Shown: piece by piece, positions 16,254 through 25,468 of the stretch
Layout: each line of letters begins with the position of its first letter
Numbering within the stretch: the stretch's first letter is position 1
Source: an uncultured Clostridia bacterium
Lineage (GTDB): Bacteria; Bacillota; Clostridia; Oscillospirales; Ruminococcaceae
Length of the DNA: 40,452 bases
Assembly: GCA_947624675.1 (NCBI GenBank)
Contig: CANQLI010000012.1
Span: 1 to 40,452, forward strand
Direction of reading: 5' to 3'
Notes under the pieces: generated by a model
Databases searched by the model: none
What the model saw: only the letters and a program-made list of their open reading frames with translations
What the model was told of the DNA's origin: nothing
Position numbers and translations under genes: made by a program

Positions 16254-17609
16254 TTATTGTCTTAGATACACACCGTTTTCCTCAATATAGTCCTCCATAT
16301 CCTGCTTGTACTCAAGATCAAGAGGATCATTGGTAAGTGCCTTAAGGGCTCTGGCACCTATGTCCTTTCTGAAATGAACATTGTCCCAGCTTATTTTTGA
16401 TACGGCAGCATAGCATTTGTCTAGCGAACCCTGAAGTGTGTACGCTGTACAGGTCACACCCAAAACTCTTCCACCGTTAGTCACAAGCTTAGAGCCGTCA
16501 GCTTTTGTTCCTGCGTGATAAACAAACGCTCCGTTTACCTGTCCGTTTCGGTCAAGACCGTCGATAATAACTCCCTTCTGATAACTTCCGGGGTATCCGC
16601 CGCTTGCCATTATAACACATGAGCAGTAGCCTGATTTCCAGCTTATCTGAGCATCTTTTAAATTGTGATTATATATCTTTACCATAATATCAGCAAGGTC
16701 ACCGTTGAGCATCGGCAAAACGACCTGAGTTTCGGGATCTCCGAATCTGCAATTAAACTCTATCACCTTAGGACCCTTTGGAGTCAGCATAAGTCCGAAG
16801 TATAAACAGCCCTCAAAGGTTCTGCCCTCAGCTTTCATTGCATTTACGGTAGGAAGAAAGATCTTTTCCATACATTCATTTGCAATTTCATCAGTGTAGT
16901 ACGGGTTTGGCGATACCGTACCCATTCCTCCAGTGTTTAAGCCTTTGTCGCCGTCAAGAGCTCGTTTGTGATCCATTGAGGAGATCATCGGAACAACAGT
17001 TTCACCGTCGGTAAACGACAATACTGATACCTCAGGGCCGGTAAGAAATTCCTCAATAACAATTCTGAGACCGGATTCTCCAAACTTTTTATCGTTTATC
17101 ATAGAGTTTACAGCATCTATTGCTTCCTGCTCGTTCTGAGCGATTATTACGCCCTTTCCGAGTGCGAGTCCGTCCGCCTTTATTACCGTCGGATATGTGT
17201 TTTGCTTTTTAATATACTCAATAGCTTTGTCAGCGTCGGTAAAAACTTCGTAAGCAGCTGTTGGTATATTGTATTTTTTCATAAGCTCTTTTGAAAACAC
17301 TTTGCTGCCTTCGATAATTGCGGCAGCCTTTGTGGGTCCGAATGTCATAAAGCCCTCATTACGCAAAGCGTCTGCCATTCCCATAACAAGGGGATCGTCC
17401 GGAGCAACGACAACCATATCAACAGAAAGCTGTTTTGCAAGAGAAACAACTCCGTCTATATCTGTCGCCGAAACCGAAAAGCATTCGGCATATTTTGATA
17501 TTCCGCCGTTTCCTGGTGTACAGTAAAGCTTATCTACAAGCTTGCTTTCTTTAAGCTTCATAATGATTGCGTGTTCTCTTCCTCCACCGCCGACAACGAG
17601 AATTTTCAT
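16254..17609 (-). CDS. purD: Phosphoribosylamine-glycine ligase
   Basis: 451 residues. PurD joins 5-phosphoribosylamine and glycine with ATP, the second step of purine synthesis, in the cytoplasm. MKILVVGGGGREHAI is the N-terminal PurD signature; the ATP-grasp region has PTVIKADGLALGKGVI, MDHKRALDGDKGLNTGGMGT and KVIEFNCRFGDPETQ. The start at 17609 has AAGGAGG nine bases upstream. It is last in the operon alaS-HIT-purD, 20 bp after the HIT gene; no other pur gene is in the window, so its placement with alaS is unusual but compatible with growth-linked control through the T-box. Confidence 0.97.
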   Translation of the reverse strand: MKILVVGGGGREHAIIMKLKESKLVDKLYCTPGNGGISKYAECFSVSATDIDGVVSLAKQLSVDMVVVAPDDPLVMGMADALRNEGFMTFGPTKAAAIIEGSKVFSKELMKKYNIPTAAYEVFTDADKAIEYIKKQNTYPTVIKADGLALGKGVIIAQNEQEAIDAVNSMINDKKFGESGLRIVIEEFLTGPEVSVLSFTDGETVVPMISSMDHKRALDGDKGLNTGGMGTVSPNPYYTDEIANECMEKIFLPTVNAMKAEGRTFEGCLYFGLMLTPKGPKVIEFNCRFGDPETQVVLPMLNGDLADIMVKIYNHNLKDAQISWKSGYCSCVIMASGGYPGSYQKGVIIDGLDRNGQVNGAFVYHAGTKADGSKLVTNGGRVLGVTCTAYTLQGSLDKCYAAVSKISWDNVHFRKDIGARALKALTNDPLDLEYKQDMEDYIEENGVYLRQ

Positions 17610-17629
17610 ATTATAATACCTCCTTATTT

Positions 17630-17974
17630 TTAACCAGCCGGCCATTCAAGCTCTCTTCCTGCAAGAATGTGAAAATGAATATGAAAAACGGTCTGTCCGG
17701 CTTGTTCACCGCAGTTATTTACAACTCTGAAACCGTTTTCACCGAAGCCTTCGTCCTTTGCGAGCTTAGCTATAACCTCATAAATGTGTGCGATGTAAGA
17801 TGAATTATCAGGACTTATTTCAAGTGCTGAGGATATATGCTTTTTCGGAACAGCAAGGTAATGTATCGGTGCCGCAGGGGCAATATCCTTAAATACATAT
17901 ACCTTTTCATCCTCATATACCTTTTCCGAGGGAATTTCACCCTTGATTATTTTGCAAAACAAACAGTCATCCAT
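17630..17974 (-). CDS. HIT-family nucleotide phosphoramidase (HinT-like)
   Basis: 114 residues. DCLFCKIIKGEIPSEKVYEDE has the zinc-type CxxC of HinT proteins, and QTVFHIHFHILAGR is the histidine triad HxHxH. Members hydrolyse purine nucleoside phosphoramidates and aminoacyl-adenylates, which makes its position directly after alaS sensible. Length is typical. GGAGG is well placed before the ATG. Confidence 0.95.
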   Translation of the reverse strand: MDDCLFCKIIKGEIPSEKVYEDEKVYVFKDIAPAAPIHYLAVPKKHISSALEISPDNSSYIAHIYEVIAKLAKDEGFGENGFRVVNNCGEQAGQTVFHIHFHILAGRELEWPAG

Positions 17975-17990
17975 AACAATAAACCTCCTT

Positions 17991-20639
17991 TTATTGAATA
18001 AATTGAGATACGATCTCGTTTACTTTTGTAAGAGCCTCGTCAATTTTATAGATGTCTCCGACTCCGCCCATAGCGCTGTCAGGTTTTCCTCCGCCTTTTC
18101 CGCCTGTGAGAGCGGAAACTTTCTTTAAGATATTACCTGCGTGTGCGCCTTTTTCAATAGCGGATTTAGAGCAGGAACAGTGGAGTATACCTTTTTTTTC
18201 GCCGGCTCTTCCGAATATTACCGCCACAACCGGCATATCCATAGACTTTATCTGATCTCCTATTTTTCTTAAAATATCAGAGCCTGAGTTAGCCATAAAG
18301 CTCGCAATAACCTTTACACCGTTTACTTCGTTTCCGTTGCTGACAAGATTTTTGATCTCTCCTAAAGCAAGCTTGTCATTAAGTGTTTGTACTTCTTTTT
18401 CAAGGCTCTTGACATTTGAAAGAATGCTTTCACATTTTGCAATAAATGAGGATATGTCGTTTACCTTGAGCATATGACTTGCTTTTACTATTGTTTCGTT
18501 AAACGAGTTAAACAGCTTTAAAAGTCCTCTTCCTGTAACGGCTTCGATTCGCCTTACTCCTGCGGCAACAGATGATTCGGAAACTATCTTAAAAAGTCCT
18601 GCCTGTGAGGTGTTCTTAAGATGAGTTCCGCCACAAAGCTCAACGGAAAAGTCACCCATTGAAACAACTCTTACGACCTCGCCGTATTTCTCTCCGAAAA
18701 GAGCCATAGCTCCAAGCTCTTTAGCTTCATTTATCGGCATCTCTTCAGTTTTTATCTCAATCGAATCCAAAAGCTTTTGATTAACAATAGCTTCGATCTT
18801 TAATATCTCTTCAGGGGTTACAGCGTTAAAATGTGAAAAGTCAAAACGAAGTCTGTCTGCACTTACAAGCTGACCCGCCTGATGGACATGATCTCCGAGG
18901 ACTTCTCTTAACGCCGCCTGCAAAAGATGTGCACAGGAGTGATTTCTAGTAACTGACATTCTGGTCGCTTTATCTACATTAAGGTGTGCTGCCTGTCCGA
19001 CAATTATTTCTCCATCGGTTACTTTTGCGGTATGCGCTATCTTTCCGGCGACGACCTTTTGAGTATCTGTAACGGTTAGCTTTCCGGTTTCGGTGGTAAT
19101 AGTTCCGATGTCTCCGACCTGTCCGCCGCTTTCCGCATAAAAAGGAGTTTTTTCAGTCACGATATAAACATCGTCGCCCAAAGATGCTTTTTCGATAAGC
19201 TCGTCGTCTGTTGCGATGTAGTTTATTGTGGAAACACAGGATAGGGTATCATATCCTACAAATTCAGTGTGAAATGCTCTGTCGATCTTATGAAAAACAG
19301 TTTCGTCCGCTCCCATATATTTTGAGCCGCCTCGCGCCTCTCTTGCTCGCTGTTTTTGTTCCTGCATACATCTGTTGAATTCTTCCTCATCACAGGAAAG
19401 TCCCTGTTCTTCAAGAAGCTCACGGGTAAGATCAATAGGAAATCCGTATGTGTCTGAAAGTAAGAAGCATGATTTACCGTCAAGCATATGTTTCCCGCTT
19501 GATTTTAACTCGTCTATAAATCCGCTGAGTATGTTCATTCCTCTGTCTATCGTCTCATTAAAGCTTTTTTCTTCGTTAGTGAGGAGCTTTTCTATGTAGT
19601 CAAACTTTTCGATAAGCTCTGGATATTCTCCTTTTGAATTATCAACAACAGTTTTAACTAATTCGCTTAAGAAAAGTCCATTTATATCAAGAAGCTTTGC
19701 GTGACGAACGGCTCTTCTTATGAGACGGCGCATTACATAGCCTCTTCCCTCGTTAGACGGGAACACTCCGTCGGATGCCATAAATGTGACTGAACGAATG
19801 TGATCGGTTATAACACGGATGGATACATCTTTTTTATGATCCTTTCCGTATTCGCATTTTGCGATCTCGCAAACCTTATCTCTTATAGCCTTGACAGTGT
19901 CAACATCAAATATTGAATCTACATCCTGCATCATTACCGCAAGACGCTCCATACCCATACCGGTGTCGATATTTCTCTGTTTAAGCGGAGTGTATGTTCC
20001 GTCCTCGTGACGCTCAAACTGAGTGAACACCAGGTTCCAGAACTCCATATATCTATCACAGTCGCATCCGACTGTACAATCGGGCTTACCGCAGCCGTAC
20101 TTTTCACCTCTGTCAAAATAGATCTCAGAGCAGGGCCCGCACGGACCGTCAACTCCTGCTTCCCAGAAGTTATCCTCCTTACCCATTCTGAATATTTTGT
20201 CCTCGGGGAGTCCGATTTTTTCGTGCCATATCGAATAAGCCTCATCGTCCTCTTCATATACGGAAACATAAAGCCTGTCGACAGGAATCTCAAGAACGCT
20301 TGTACAGAATTCCCAAGCCCAAGAAATAGCATCTTCTTTAAAGTAGTCTCCGAAAGAAAAGTTTCCGAGCATCTCAAAAAAAGTTCCGTGTCTTGCGGTA
20401 ACTCCTACATTTTCAATATCTCCTGTGCGTATACATTTCTGACAGGTCGTCATTCGTTTTCTTAGAGGTTCCTCCTGACCTGTAAAATACGGCTTAAGAG
20501 GAGCCATTCCGGCGTTTATAAGTAAAAGACTGTTGTCGTTTTGCGGAACGAGCGGAAAGCTCTTGTGTCTTAAATGTCCTTTGCTTTCAAAAAATCTCAG
20601 AAACATATCTCTGAGTTCGTTAAGTGAATAGTTCTTCAT
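17991..20639 (-). CDS. alaS: Alanyl-tRNA synthetase
   Basis: 882 residues, full length. Charges tRNA-Ala. Catalytic domain: LRDMFLRFFESKGH, FINAGMAPLKPYF-type motif (here LLINAGMAPLKPYF), RHGTFFEMLGNFSFGDYFK. Editing domain: RNHSCAHLLQAALRE and CGGTHLKNTSQ, giving the zinc ligands HxxxH and CxxxH. C-terminal DHHA1 region: GGKGGGKPDSAMGGV. The start at 20639 has AAAGGAG upstream. Preceded by a T-box leader, so expression should rise when tRNA-Ala is uncharged. First gene of the operon with HIT and purD. Confidence 0.98.
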   Translation of the reverse strand: MKNYSLNELRDMFLRFFESKGHLRHKSFPLVPQNDNSLLLINAGMAPLKPYFTGQEEPLRKRMTTCQKCIRTGDIENVGVTARHGTFFEMLGNFSFGDYFKEDAISWAWEFCTSVLEIPVDRLYVSVYEEDDEAYSIWHEKIGLPEDKIFRMGKEDNFWEAGVDGPCGPCSEIYFDRGEKYGCGKPDCTVGCDCDRYMEFWNLVFTQFERHEDGTYTPLKQRNIDTGMGMERLAVMMQDVDSIFDVDTVKAIRDKVCEIAKCEYGKDHKKDVSIRVITDHIRSVTFMASDGVFPSNEGRGYVMRRLIRRAVRHAKLLDINGLFLSELVKTVVDNSKGEYPELIEKFDYIEKLLTNEEKSFNETIDRGMNILSGFIDELKSSGKHMLDGKSCFLLSDTYGFPIDLTRELLEEQGLSCDEEEFNRCMQEQKQRAREARGGSKYMGADETVFHKIDRAFHTEFVGYDTLSCVSTINYIATDDELIEKASLGDDVYIVTEKTPFYAESGGQVGDIGTITTETGKLTVTDTQKVVAGKIAHTAKVTDGEIIVGQAAHLNVDKATRMSVTRNHSCAHLLQAALREVLGDHVHQAGQLVSADRLRFDFSHFNAVTPEEILKIEAIVNQKLLDSIEIKTEEMPINEAKELGAMALFGEKYGEVVRVVSMGDFSVELCGGTHLKNTSQAGLFKIVSESSVAAGVRRIEAVTGRGLLKLFNSFNETIVKASHMLKVNDISSFIAKCESILSNVKSLEKEVQTLNDKLALGEIKNLVSNGNEVNGVKVIASFMANSGSDILRKIGDQIKSMDMPVVAVIFGRAGEKKGILHCSCSKSAIEKGAHAGNILKKVSALTGGKGGGKPDSAMGGVGDIYKIDEALTKVNEIVSQFIQ

Positions 20640-20661
20640 TAAAAAATCTCCTTTTACAAAA

Positions 20662-20895
20662 AATAAAAGCCCGTCCAAACTTATGGGACGAACTTTGATA
20701 ATTCCGTGGTACCACCCAAATTGCAGCACAAGACCTGATAAGTGCCGCCGCTCGTGATCTTTAACGCAGAAATACGCTGCGGTTTTCCGCAGTGCTCAGG
20801 GTTAGCCGCCAAGAGACGCCTGAAAGCTTACACCGACCGCTTTCTCTCTAAAAGACGCAAAACCTTGGGTAAGTCCCGTCACAGCAATATTTACT
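20662..20895 (-). promoter_or_regulatory. T-box riboswitch upstream of alaS
   Basis: On the minus strand the leader shows AGAGAG/GGTGTAAG-like stem I features, a plausible specifier region at CGGCTAACC (alanine codon GCT), and the hallmark GGGTGGTACCACGG at 20703-20716. The UGGU of this bulge complements the ACCA end of tRNA-Ala. A terminator follows: CGTCC...GGACG with GGGCTTTTATTTTTT (20662-20693). Uncharged tRNA-Ala should stabilise the antiterminator and allow alaS transcription. The exact specifier position is inference. Confidence 0.92.
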
Positions 20896-20902
20896 AAAAA
20901 TA

Positions 20903-20931
20903 AGTATATCAAAAACCATAAAAAAAATCAA
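20903..20931 (-). promoter_or_regulatory. alaS operon promoter
   Basis: Minus strand TTGATT (20926-20931), 17-bp spacer, TATACT (20903-20908). Transcription would start near 20896, at the beginning of the T-box leader. It overlaps the 3' end of the membrane-protein gene. Confidence 0.7.
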
Positions 20932-21341
20932 GGGGTTTTATAAATATTTTTGTGTTCACAAAACAACCGGCATATAATAAAACTGTTTACAGGCATAGTT
21001 AAGAAAGACACCAGTACCCAGACAAAAGAAAATTTTAAACATACCTGACCGTATAGGTTAAGTCCTGCCTCACTGTAATCCCATATATTAAGACCAAGTC
21101 TGATGTTTAAAAAGTAGCCCATAGCCCCTTCCATAAAAGTGATAAAAGCCCCGCAAACCAATGCACACAAAAGTGATGAAAAAAAGCTTTTTCTAAAGCT
21201 GTCAGCAATACTTATAAAAAGCATACATATTCCGCCTAAGACGCCCATTGTTATGTGGGTATATCCTCTGTATAAAAGCTCTATGACCCCATATCCGAGC
21301 GCACCTATGCAAAACAATGTGAACGATTTTAGATACTCCAT
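20928..21341 (-). CDS. Putative ABC-transporter-type membrane protein (PF06541-like)
   Basis: 137 residues with about four hydrophobic helices. The pattern YGVIELLYRGYTHITMGVLGGICML and SSLLCALVCGAFITFMEGAMGYFLNIRLGLNIWDYS, with conserved Glu, Arg/Gly, Trp-Asp-Tyr-Ser, matches the small clostridial membrane family called putative ABC-transporter type IV (CmpB-like). Actual function is undetermined. AAGGA precedes the ATG. It is the only gene between the tRNA and alaS. Confidence 0.7.
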   Translation of the reverse strand: MEYLKSFTLFCIGALGYGVIELLYRGYTHITMGVLGGICMLFISIADSFRKSFFSSLLCALVCGAFITFMEGAMGYFLNIRLGLNIWDYSEAGLNLYGQVCLKFSFVWVLVSFLTMPVNSFIICRLFCEHKNIYKTP

Positions 21342-21416
21342 TTTCTTACTATCCTTACCCCGAGTTTTATTTATCTGATAACTGTTTTATGTTGTGCCGG
21401 GACAGCAAAAAAATTC

Positions 21417-21445
21417 TTGACAAAGATAAAAAAATGTGGTAACAT
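21417..21445 (+). promoter_or_regulatory. tRNA-Leu promoter
   Basis: TTGACA (21417-21422), 17-bp spacer, TAACAT (21440-21445), 17 bp before the mature tRNA start. Confidence 0.75.
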
Positions 21446-21461
21446 ATTTAAGCTATGATAT

Positions 21462-21548
21462 GCCGGTATGATGGAATTGGCAGACGTGCTGGACTCAAAA
21501 TCCAGTGGTAGCGATACCGTACCGGTTCGACCCCGGTTACCGGCACCA
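21462..21548 (+). tRNA. tRNA-Leu (anticodon CAA)
   Basis: Acceptor GCCGGTA pairs with TACCGGC (21538-21544); discriminator A and CCA are encoded. D-arm and T-arm (CCGGTTCGACCCCGG) are normal. The anticodon stem CTGGA/TCCAG encloses loop CTCAAAA, giving CAA for codon UUG. The extended variable arm is typical of a class II leucine tRNA. Confidence 0.96.
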
Positions 21549-21593
21549 ACCCGCAGTAAGCTGTAATTTTGCTTGCTGCGGGTTTTATATTTT
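21549..21593 (+). terminator. Terminator of tRNA-Leu
   Basis: A 13-bp stem, ACCCGCAGTAAGC (21549-21561) with GCTTGCTGCGGGT (21571-21583), one wobble, followed by TTTATATTTT. Confidence 0.85.
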
Positions 21594-21818
21594 GATATAT
21601 AAAACGATATTTACAATTATCCTCCTGACTGAGCAACTAAAATTTATGGTACGCATATGTGGTGTCTTTATGTTTTTCGCATAAAGAGATTTAACAAATA
21701 TTTTTCCTTTTCATACTTATGAATTGCACTTTTTTACATTTTTTATAAAAGGCTTTAATTGTAAGCTATAATAAAAAAGCAAACAAACATTATTGTTCAT
21801 TTAAGGAGGTGTTTTATA

Positions 21819-22109
21819 ATGAAAACAGGCGCTTGGGATTTCAGCAATTCAAGTTCGACCGGACTTCCGGAAAGGGTTGCTACCGGGTTTACTGAGGCGA
21901 CACAAAATCTTATGGGTGCGAATTATGAATTTTTGCTTTACTGCGGAAATCAGGTAGTAAATGGCATAAATCACATGATTATCTGCAATAAAACTCTTGT
22001 TACAAAGGAAGGCCATGGATCACTTGTTGTTATGATCCTTCACGAAAAACCGATCGATGAAATTAAAAGCGAGTTTTCTATTCTTTCAATTACAGACATT
22101 GATCAGTAA
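21819..22109 (+). CDS. Cystatin-like small protein
   Basis: 96 residues. The layout follows cystatins: a short N-terminal segment with a Gly (KTGAWDF), an N-terminal helix (RVATGFTEATQNLMGANYEFLLYC), then GNQVVNGINHMIICN, which contains the QxVxG motif that inserts in the cleft of papain-type proteases, then VVMILHEKP. No signal peptide, so it appears cytoplasmic or non-classically exported. A strong AAGGAGG precedes the ATG. Family identity is inferred from motif and length; inhibition of a C1 protease is not shown. Confidence 0.6.
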   Translation: MKTGAWDFSNSSSTGLPERVATGFTEATQNLMGANYEFLLYCGNQVVNGINHMIICNKTLVTKEGHGSLVVMILHEKPIDEIKSEFSILSITDIDQ

Positions 22110-22570
22110 TTTATCTAACTCATATTAGTTTTTCTAGTAAAGTAAAAAGCAAAATTATATTTAGTATTATGTCAGACAATTCTCAGCATTTTGTCGGGAT
22201 AAATCAACTTGACAATAGTTAGGCTATGAATTTAAGTTTGCTCTGACAGAACAGCTTGTTATTTGCAGAGCAAATCATAAGCTGTGAAAAGTTTAAGAAG
22301 GCTGCAAGTCATCTGATAAGATAGGCTTGCAGTCAATTTTATTCATAAGCTGTAATGAAAGAATGGAATTCCTTAAGTATGACGGCATTCTTTCTTTTGG
22401 TGATGCCGTTTGAATTTAAAGAACATAGCTATATCACAGTAATAGAAACATATAAGCTTTTAAAAACTTACATTTAAACTTTATAACTTACTAAAATATC
22501 TAAACCCAACACAAATAAAAATAACTTTTCGTCTTTTTCAAAAAATTTCTACAATTTTTTTATTTTCCTC
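22110..22570. other. Intergenic region with two hairpins
   Basis: 461 bp, no credible gene. CTGCAAG at 22302-22308 pairs with 22326-22332 and is followed by a T-rich run. GAAAGAATG at 22357-22365 pairs with CATTCTTTC (22386-22394), followed by TTTT; it may be a terminator for the cystatin-like gene. Confidence 0.45.
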
Positions 22571-22599
22571 TTGACAAGTTTTATTTAAAGTGCTATTAT
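22571..22599 (+). promoter_or_regulatory. Promoter of leader peptide / dockerin gene
   Basis: Consensus TTGACA (22571-22576), 17-bp spacer, TATTAT (22594-22599). The transcript would begin near 22606, 49 bases before the leader start codon and 280 before the dockerin gene. Confidence 0.8.
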
Positions 22600-22654
22600 G
22601 TATTCAAAGTCAGATGAAAAATGACTATTATTTTTTGAAAAGGAGTGAATTTTA

Positions 22655-22714
22655 ATGTACAGATCGTTTTTTGTTAAAACATTAAACGGGGGGGGGCTAT
22701 TCCTACTTATTTAA
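22655..22714 (+). CDS. Leader peptide with G9 tract (19 aa)
   Basis: ATG at 22655 with AAAAGGAG eight bases before it, encoding MYRSFFVKTLNGGGLFLLI. Codons 12-14 are a run of nine G residues (22688-22696). If one G were lost, the frame would stay open to 22826, through the terminator hairpin at 22758-22790; if one were gained it would stop near 22730. Translation signals and promoter are good, but no homologue is known to me. It may be a regulatory leader or a small peptide gene. Confidence 0.5.
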   Translation: MYRSFFVKTLNGGGLFLLI

Positions 22715-22757
22715 CATATCTGTACTAAAAAATTCCCTTAATTTAATACGATATATT

Positions 22758-22795
22758 AGGCGTAGTATGCTTATTTGGCGTACTGCGCCTTTTTG
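22758..22795 (+). terminator. Strong terminator / attenuator before the dockerin gene
   Basis: A 13-bp stem, AGGCGTAGTATGC (22758-22770) with GCGTACTGCGCCT (22778-22790), two wobbles, 7-base loop, then TTTTT. No second promoter is evident between here and 22886, so the dockerin gene seems to depend on readthrough. Confidence 0.8.
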
Positions 22796-22885
22796 TGTTT
22801 GCGGAGGTGATATAGATTCGGGGTGATTTAGAAGAAAGCAGACACAGACACGGTAACATTTAAAACTATTCTGGAGGAAAAAATT

Positions 22886-25297
22886 ATGAAATTTAAAAGA
22901 ATCTTAAGCGGCATTCTTGCCGCGACGGTAGCGGCGACATCGCTGATAGGGGCGATGTCAATTACGGCTTCGGCAGTGAATGAGGACGATTATTTTCAAT
23001 ATAGTTATAATATTTACGTCTTTGACCCGCCTGAGTATATTGTAACATTAAAAGCAGATGCGGATTTCTCAAAGCTTAATAACGGTGAGTTGGTAGTACC
23101 CGATACATTTGATGACGGTACAAACGGTTCAGCAAATGTTAGTATTTCTACCTTGTCCGCAAGCTCTACGGGTAATGATACCATAAAGTCGATAAAAACT
23201 AAATCTTCAATGTTCAGCGTAAATATGCGTGCATTCAGGTATCTGAACGCTTTAGAAAAGGTCGAGTACACAAACACAGGTGTATTGAAAGTTAACAATA
23301 GGACTTTTGATAGTTGCTCAACAACATTAAAGGATATATATATACATGCTTCCTCGGTTGAATTTAAAACCGGTAGTAGCCCCCAGCAAGTATTTAAAAC
23401 TTTTATTGACAACGAGGGTGCGAAGATCCATGTGTACAGCGAAACAGTAAAGAAGCAGATAATCGAAGCAACAGCAGGTGGCTCTGCTCCTGTTACTGAG
23501 GATAAAATCGTTGTTGAAGCATCAGAACTGCCAACACCGGAAGTAACGGTAGCTTGTGAAGATATTGATTATGCGACGCAGGACGGATTTAAGCCAACGG
23601 CAACCGTAACATTAAAGGGTGCGCCGGTCGAAAACCCGACTGTTACATATTTACTGTATGACGATGCAGACTGCACTAAGCTTACGAACGGCAACGGTAA
23701 TATTTCCTGGAGCAGAATACCGGTAGGAACATACTACATAAGAGCAACAGTTGTAGGAAACGACAGTTATCAGAGCGCACGCTCTAAGCCTTTAGAGGTA
23801 CATGTTAAAGAGGTAGTCTTAGATAAAACAAAGCTAAACGAGGCGATAGAGGCGGCGACCAACTTTAAAAAGAGCGCGGTCGAAGGGGATTATGATTCCG
23901 ATGCTTGGCGTAATGTCTTCGGAAGCCAAATGGCACTGCAAAAGGCACAGACTATTGCAAATGACCAAAATAACTATTACGGTCAGACGGACATAGACTC
24001 AGCGACAAAGACACTTAACGAGGCGCTGGAGAAATTAGAGAACTCACCTGCTGACGCAACAGCGGAGTGGGCGGAGCTTGAAAAGGCTATCGCAGACGCA
24101 GAGGCGTTAGATAAAAACGAGTACACAGCGGACAGCTATTCAAAGCTTGAAAGCGCATTAAAGAGTGCGAGAGCTCTAACGAAAGAAACAGCTACAAAAA
24201 CAAAAATAGAAAGAGCAATAGAATCAATCAATACCGCGATAGAGGGTCTTGTGATAGATCAGGTAATTATACCTGCGGGCGGACCGATAGCATATATATA
24301 CAAAGGCGGACAAATAACAGCTATTGCTAACGGCACAGCAGATGAAAGTATGGTAGGAGCGGCACAAATCAAATTTACATTTGACTGTGCGACAGACACA
24401 GGCTTTAATCCAAACGCATCAATAGAGATAAAGGCGGTAGTAAGCGGCACGGAAAACTATAATAAGTTTGCAGGCTCGGACGGTGCATACAAGACCGGAA
24501 CTACCGGCTGGGAAGTAACTCTTCCGCTGACAAATCCGATAGCAAGCGGAGACAGCTATGAGTTGAGCGGTTCGACATATGCATGGAGCAATGCAGCAGA
24601 CTATGTATATGCGATCACGAAGGTAGAGTTTCTTGATGCAACGGGACATATTCTAAAGACAATTACGGATAAAACGGCAGCACAGGACGAATTAGATGCG
24701 GTAATAGCTGAGGCAGGTGCGATAGATGCGGCAGCTTACACAGAAGAGAGTTATTCAGAGCTGACGAAGGCAATCGAGGCAGCAAAGGCATTAACAGATG
24801 AATCGACAGTAGAAGAGCTCAAGGCAGCAGCAGGCGCAATCAAGGACGCAATAGCAGCGCTTGTTGAAGTTTCAAAGGGAAATGATGTAAGCGGAACGGT
24901 AACGACACCGGGCATAGATGCAGAAGTAACAGTAACGGTAGCAACAGCGGACGGCGAGGCAGTTGCGGAGGCAACGGCAGCTAGCGGGGAGTATACGATA
25001 CCTGAACTTGAGGACGGAGAATATGTAATAACATTCGCAGCAGAAGGATATGTTACAAGGAGCTACACAGCGACAGTAACAAACGGCGAAATAGATATCG
25101 AAGCTGAGCTTCACGCAGTGGGCGACATCAACGGCGACGGAAACATCACGACCGTAGATGTAGGACTTGCGAACGCTCACGCTAAGGCAACAAAGACTCT
25201 CGAGGGATACGATTTTGAAGTAGCTGAAGTATCCGGCGACGATATTATAACGACAGTTGATGTCGGAATTATAAACTCGACAGCAAAGAGAGTATAA
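22886..25297 (+). CDS. Secreted multidomain protein with FIVAR-like repeats and type I dockerin
   Basis: 803 residues. Signal peptide 1-30 (RILSGILAATVAATSLIGAM, cut near TASA). A leucine-rich-repeat-like segment follows (RAFRYLNALEKVEYTNTG), an Ig-like domain at about 210-310, three FIVAR-type helical repeats near 313-388, 395-456 and 597-660, a beta domain between the second and third (perhaps carbohydrate-binding), a carboxypeptidase-regulatory-like domain from about 665, and a dockerin from 746: GDINGDGNITTVDVGLANAH, whose second calcium loop (SGDDIITTVD) is less canonical. The dockerin should anchor it to a cohesin on the cellulosome or cell surface. Good GGAGG before ATG. No catalytic domain recognised, so it is probably structural or adhesive. 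Confidence 0.88.
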   Translation: MKFKRILSGILAATVAATSLIGAMSITASAVNEDDYFQYSYNIYVFDPPEYIVTLKADADFSKLNNGELVVPDTFDDGTNGSANVSISTLSASSTGNDTIKSIKTKSSMFSVNMRAFRYLNALEKVEYTNTGVLKVNNRTFDSCSTTLKDIYIHASSVEFKTGSSPQQVFKTFIDNEGAKIHVYSETVKKQIIEATAGGSAPVTEDKIVVEASELPTPEVTVACEDIDYATQDGFKPTATVTLKGAPVENPTVTYLLYDDADCTKLTNGNGNISWSRIPVGTYYIRATVVGNDSYQSARSKPLEVHVKEVVLDKTKLNEAIEAATNFKKSAVEGDYDSDAWRNVFGSQMALQKAQTIANDQNNYYGQTDIDSATKTLNEALEKLENSPADATAEWAELEKAIADAEALDKNEYTADSYSKLESALKSARALTKETATKTKIERAIESINTAIEGLVIDQVIIPAGGPIAYIYKGGQITAIANGTADESMVGAAQIKFTFDCATDTGFNPNASIEIKAVVSGTENYNKFAGSDGAYKTGTTGWEVTLPLTNPIASGDSYELSGSTYAWSNAADYVYAITKVEFLDATGHILKTITDKTAAQDELDAVIAEAGAIDAAAYTEESYSELTKAIEAAKALTDESTVEELKAAAGAIKDAIAALVEVSKGNDVSGTVTTPGIDAEVTVTVATADGEAVAEATAASGEYTIPELEDGEYVITFAAEGYVTRSYTATVTNGEIDIEAELHAVGDINGDGNITTVDVGLANAHAKATKTLEGYDFEVAEVSGDDIITTVDVGIINSTAKRV

Positions 25298-25335
25298 TAA
25301 CTAAGACATCTTCCAAATTTGTTACACATACGGAG

Positions 25336-25368
25336 AAGCGGCAAGCAGATTTTTGCTTGCCGCTTTTT
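25336..25368 (+). terminator. Terminator of the dockerin gene
   Basis: AAGCGGCAAGCA (25336-25347) pairs perfectly with TGCTTGCCGCTT (25354-25365), followed by TTTC. Confidence 0.9.
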
Positions 25369-25468
25369 CGTGGAGCGAATGGGTTATAATTAGGTGTAAT
25401 GCGAGTGTTTGACTTTTTTTAGAATATAGTGTAAAATAAAAATTGATTCACAAAAGACAGGTGATGAG

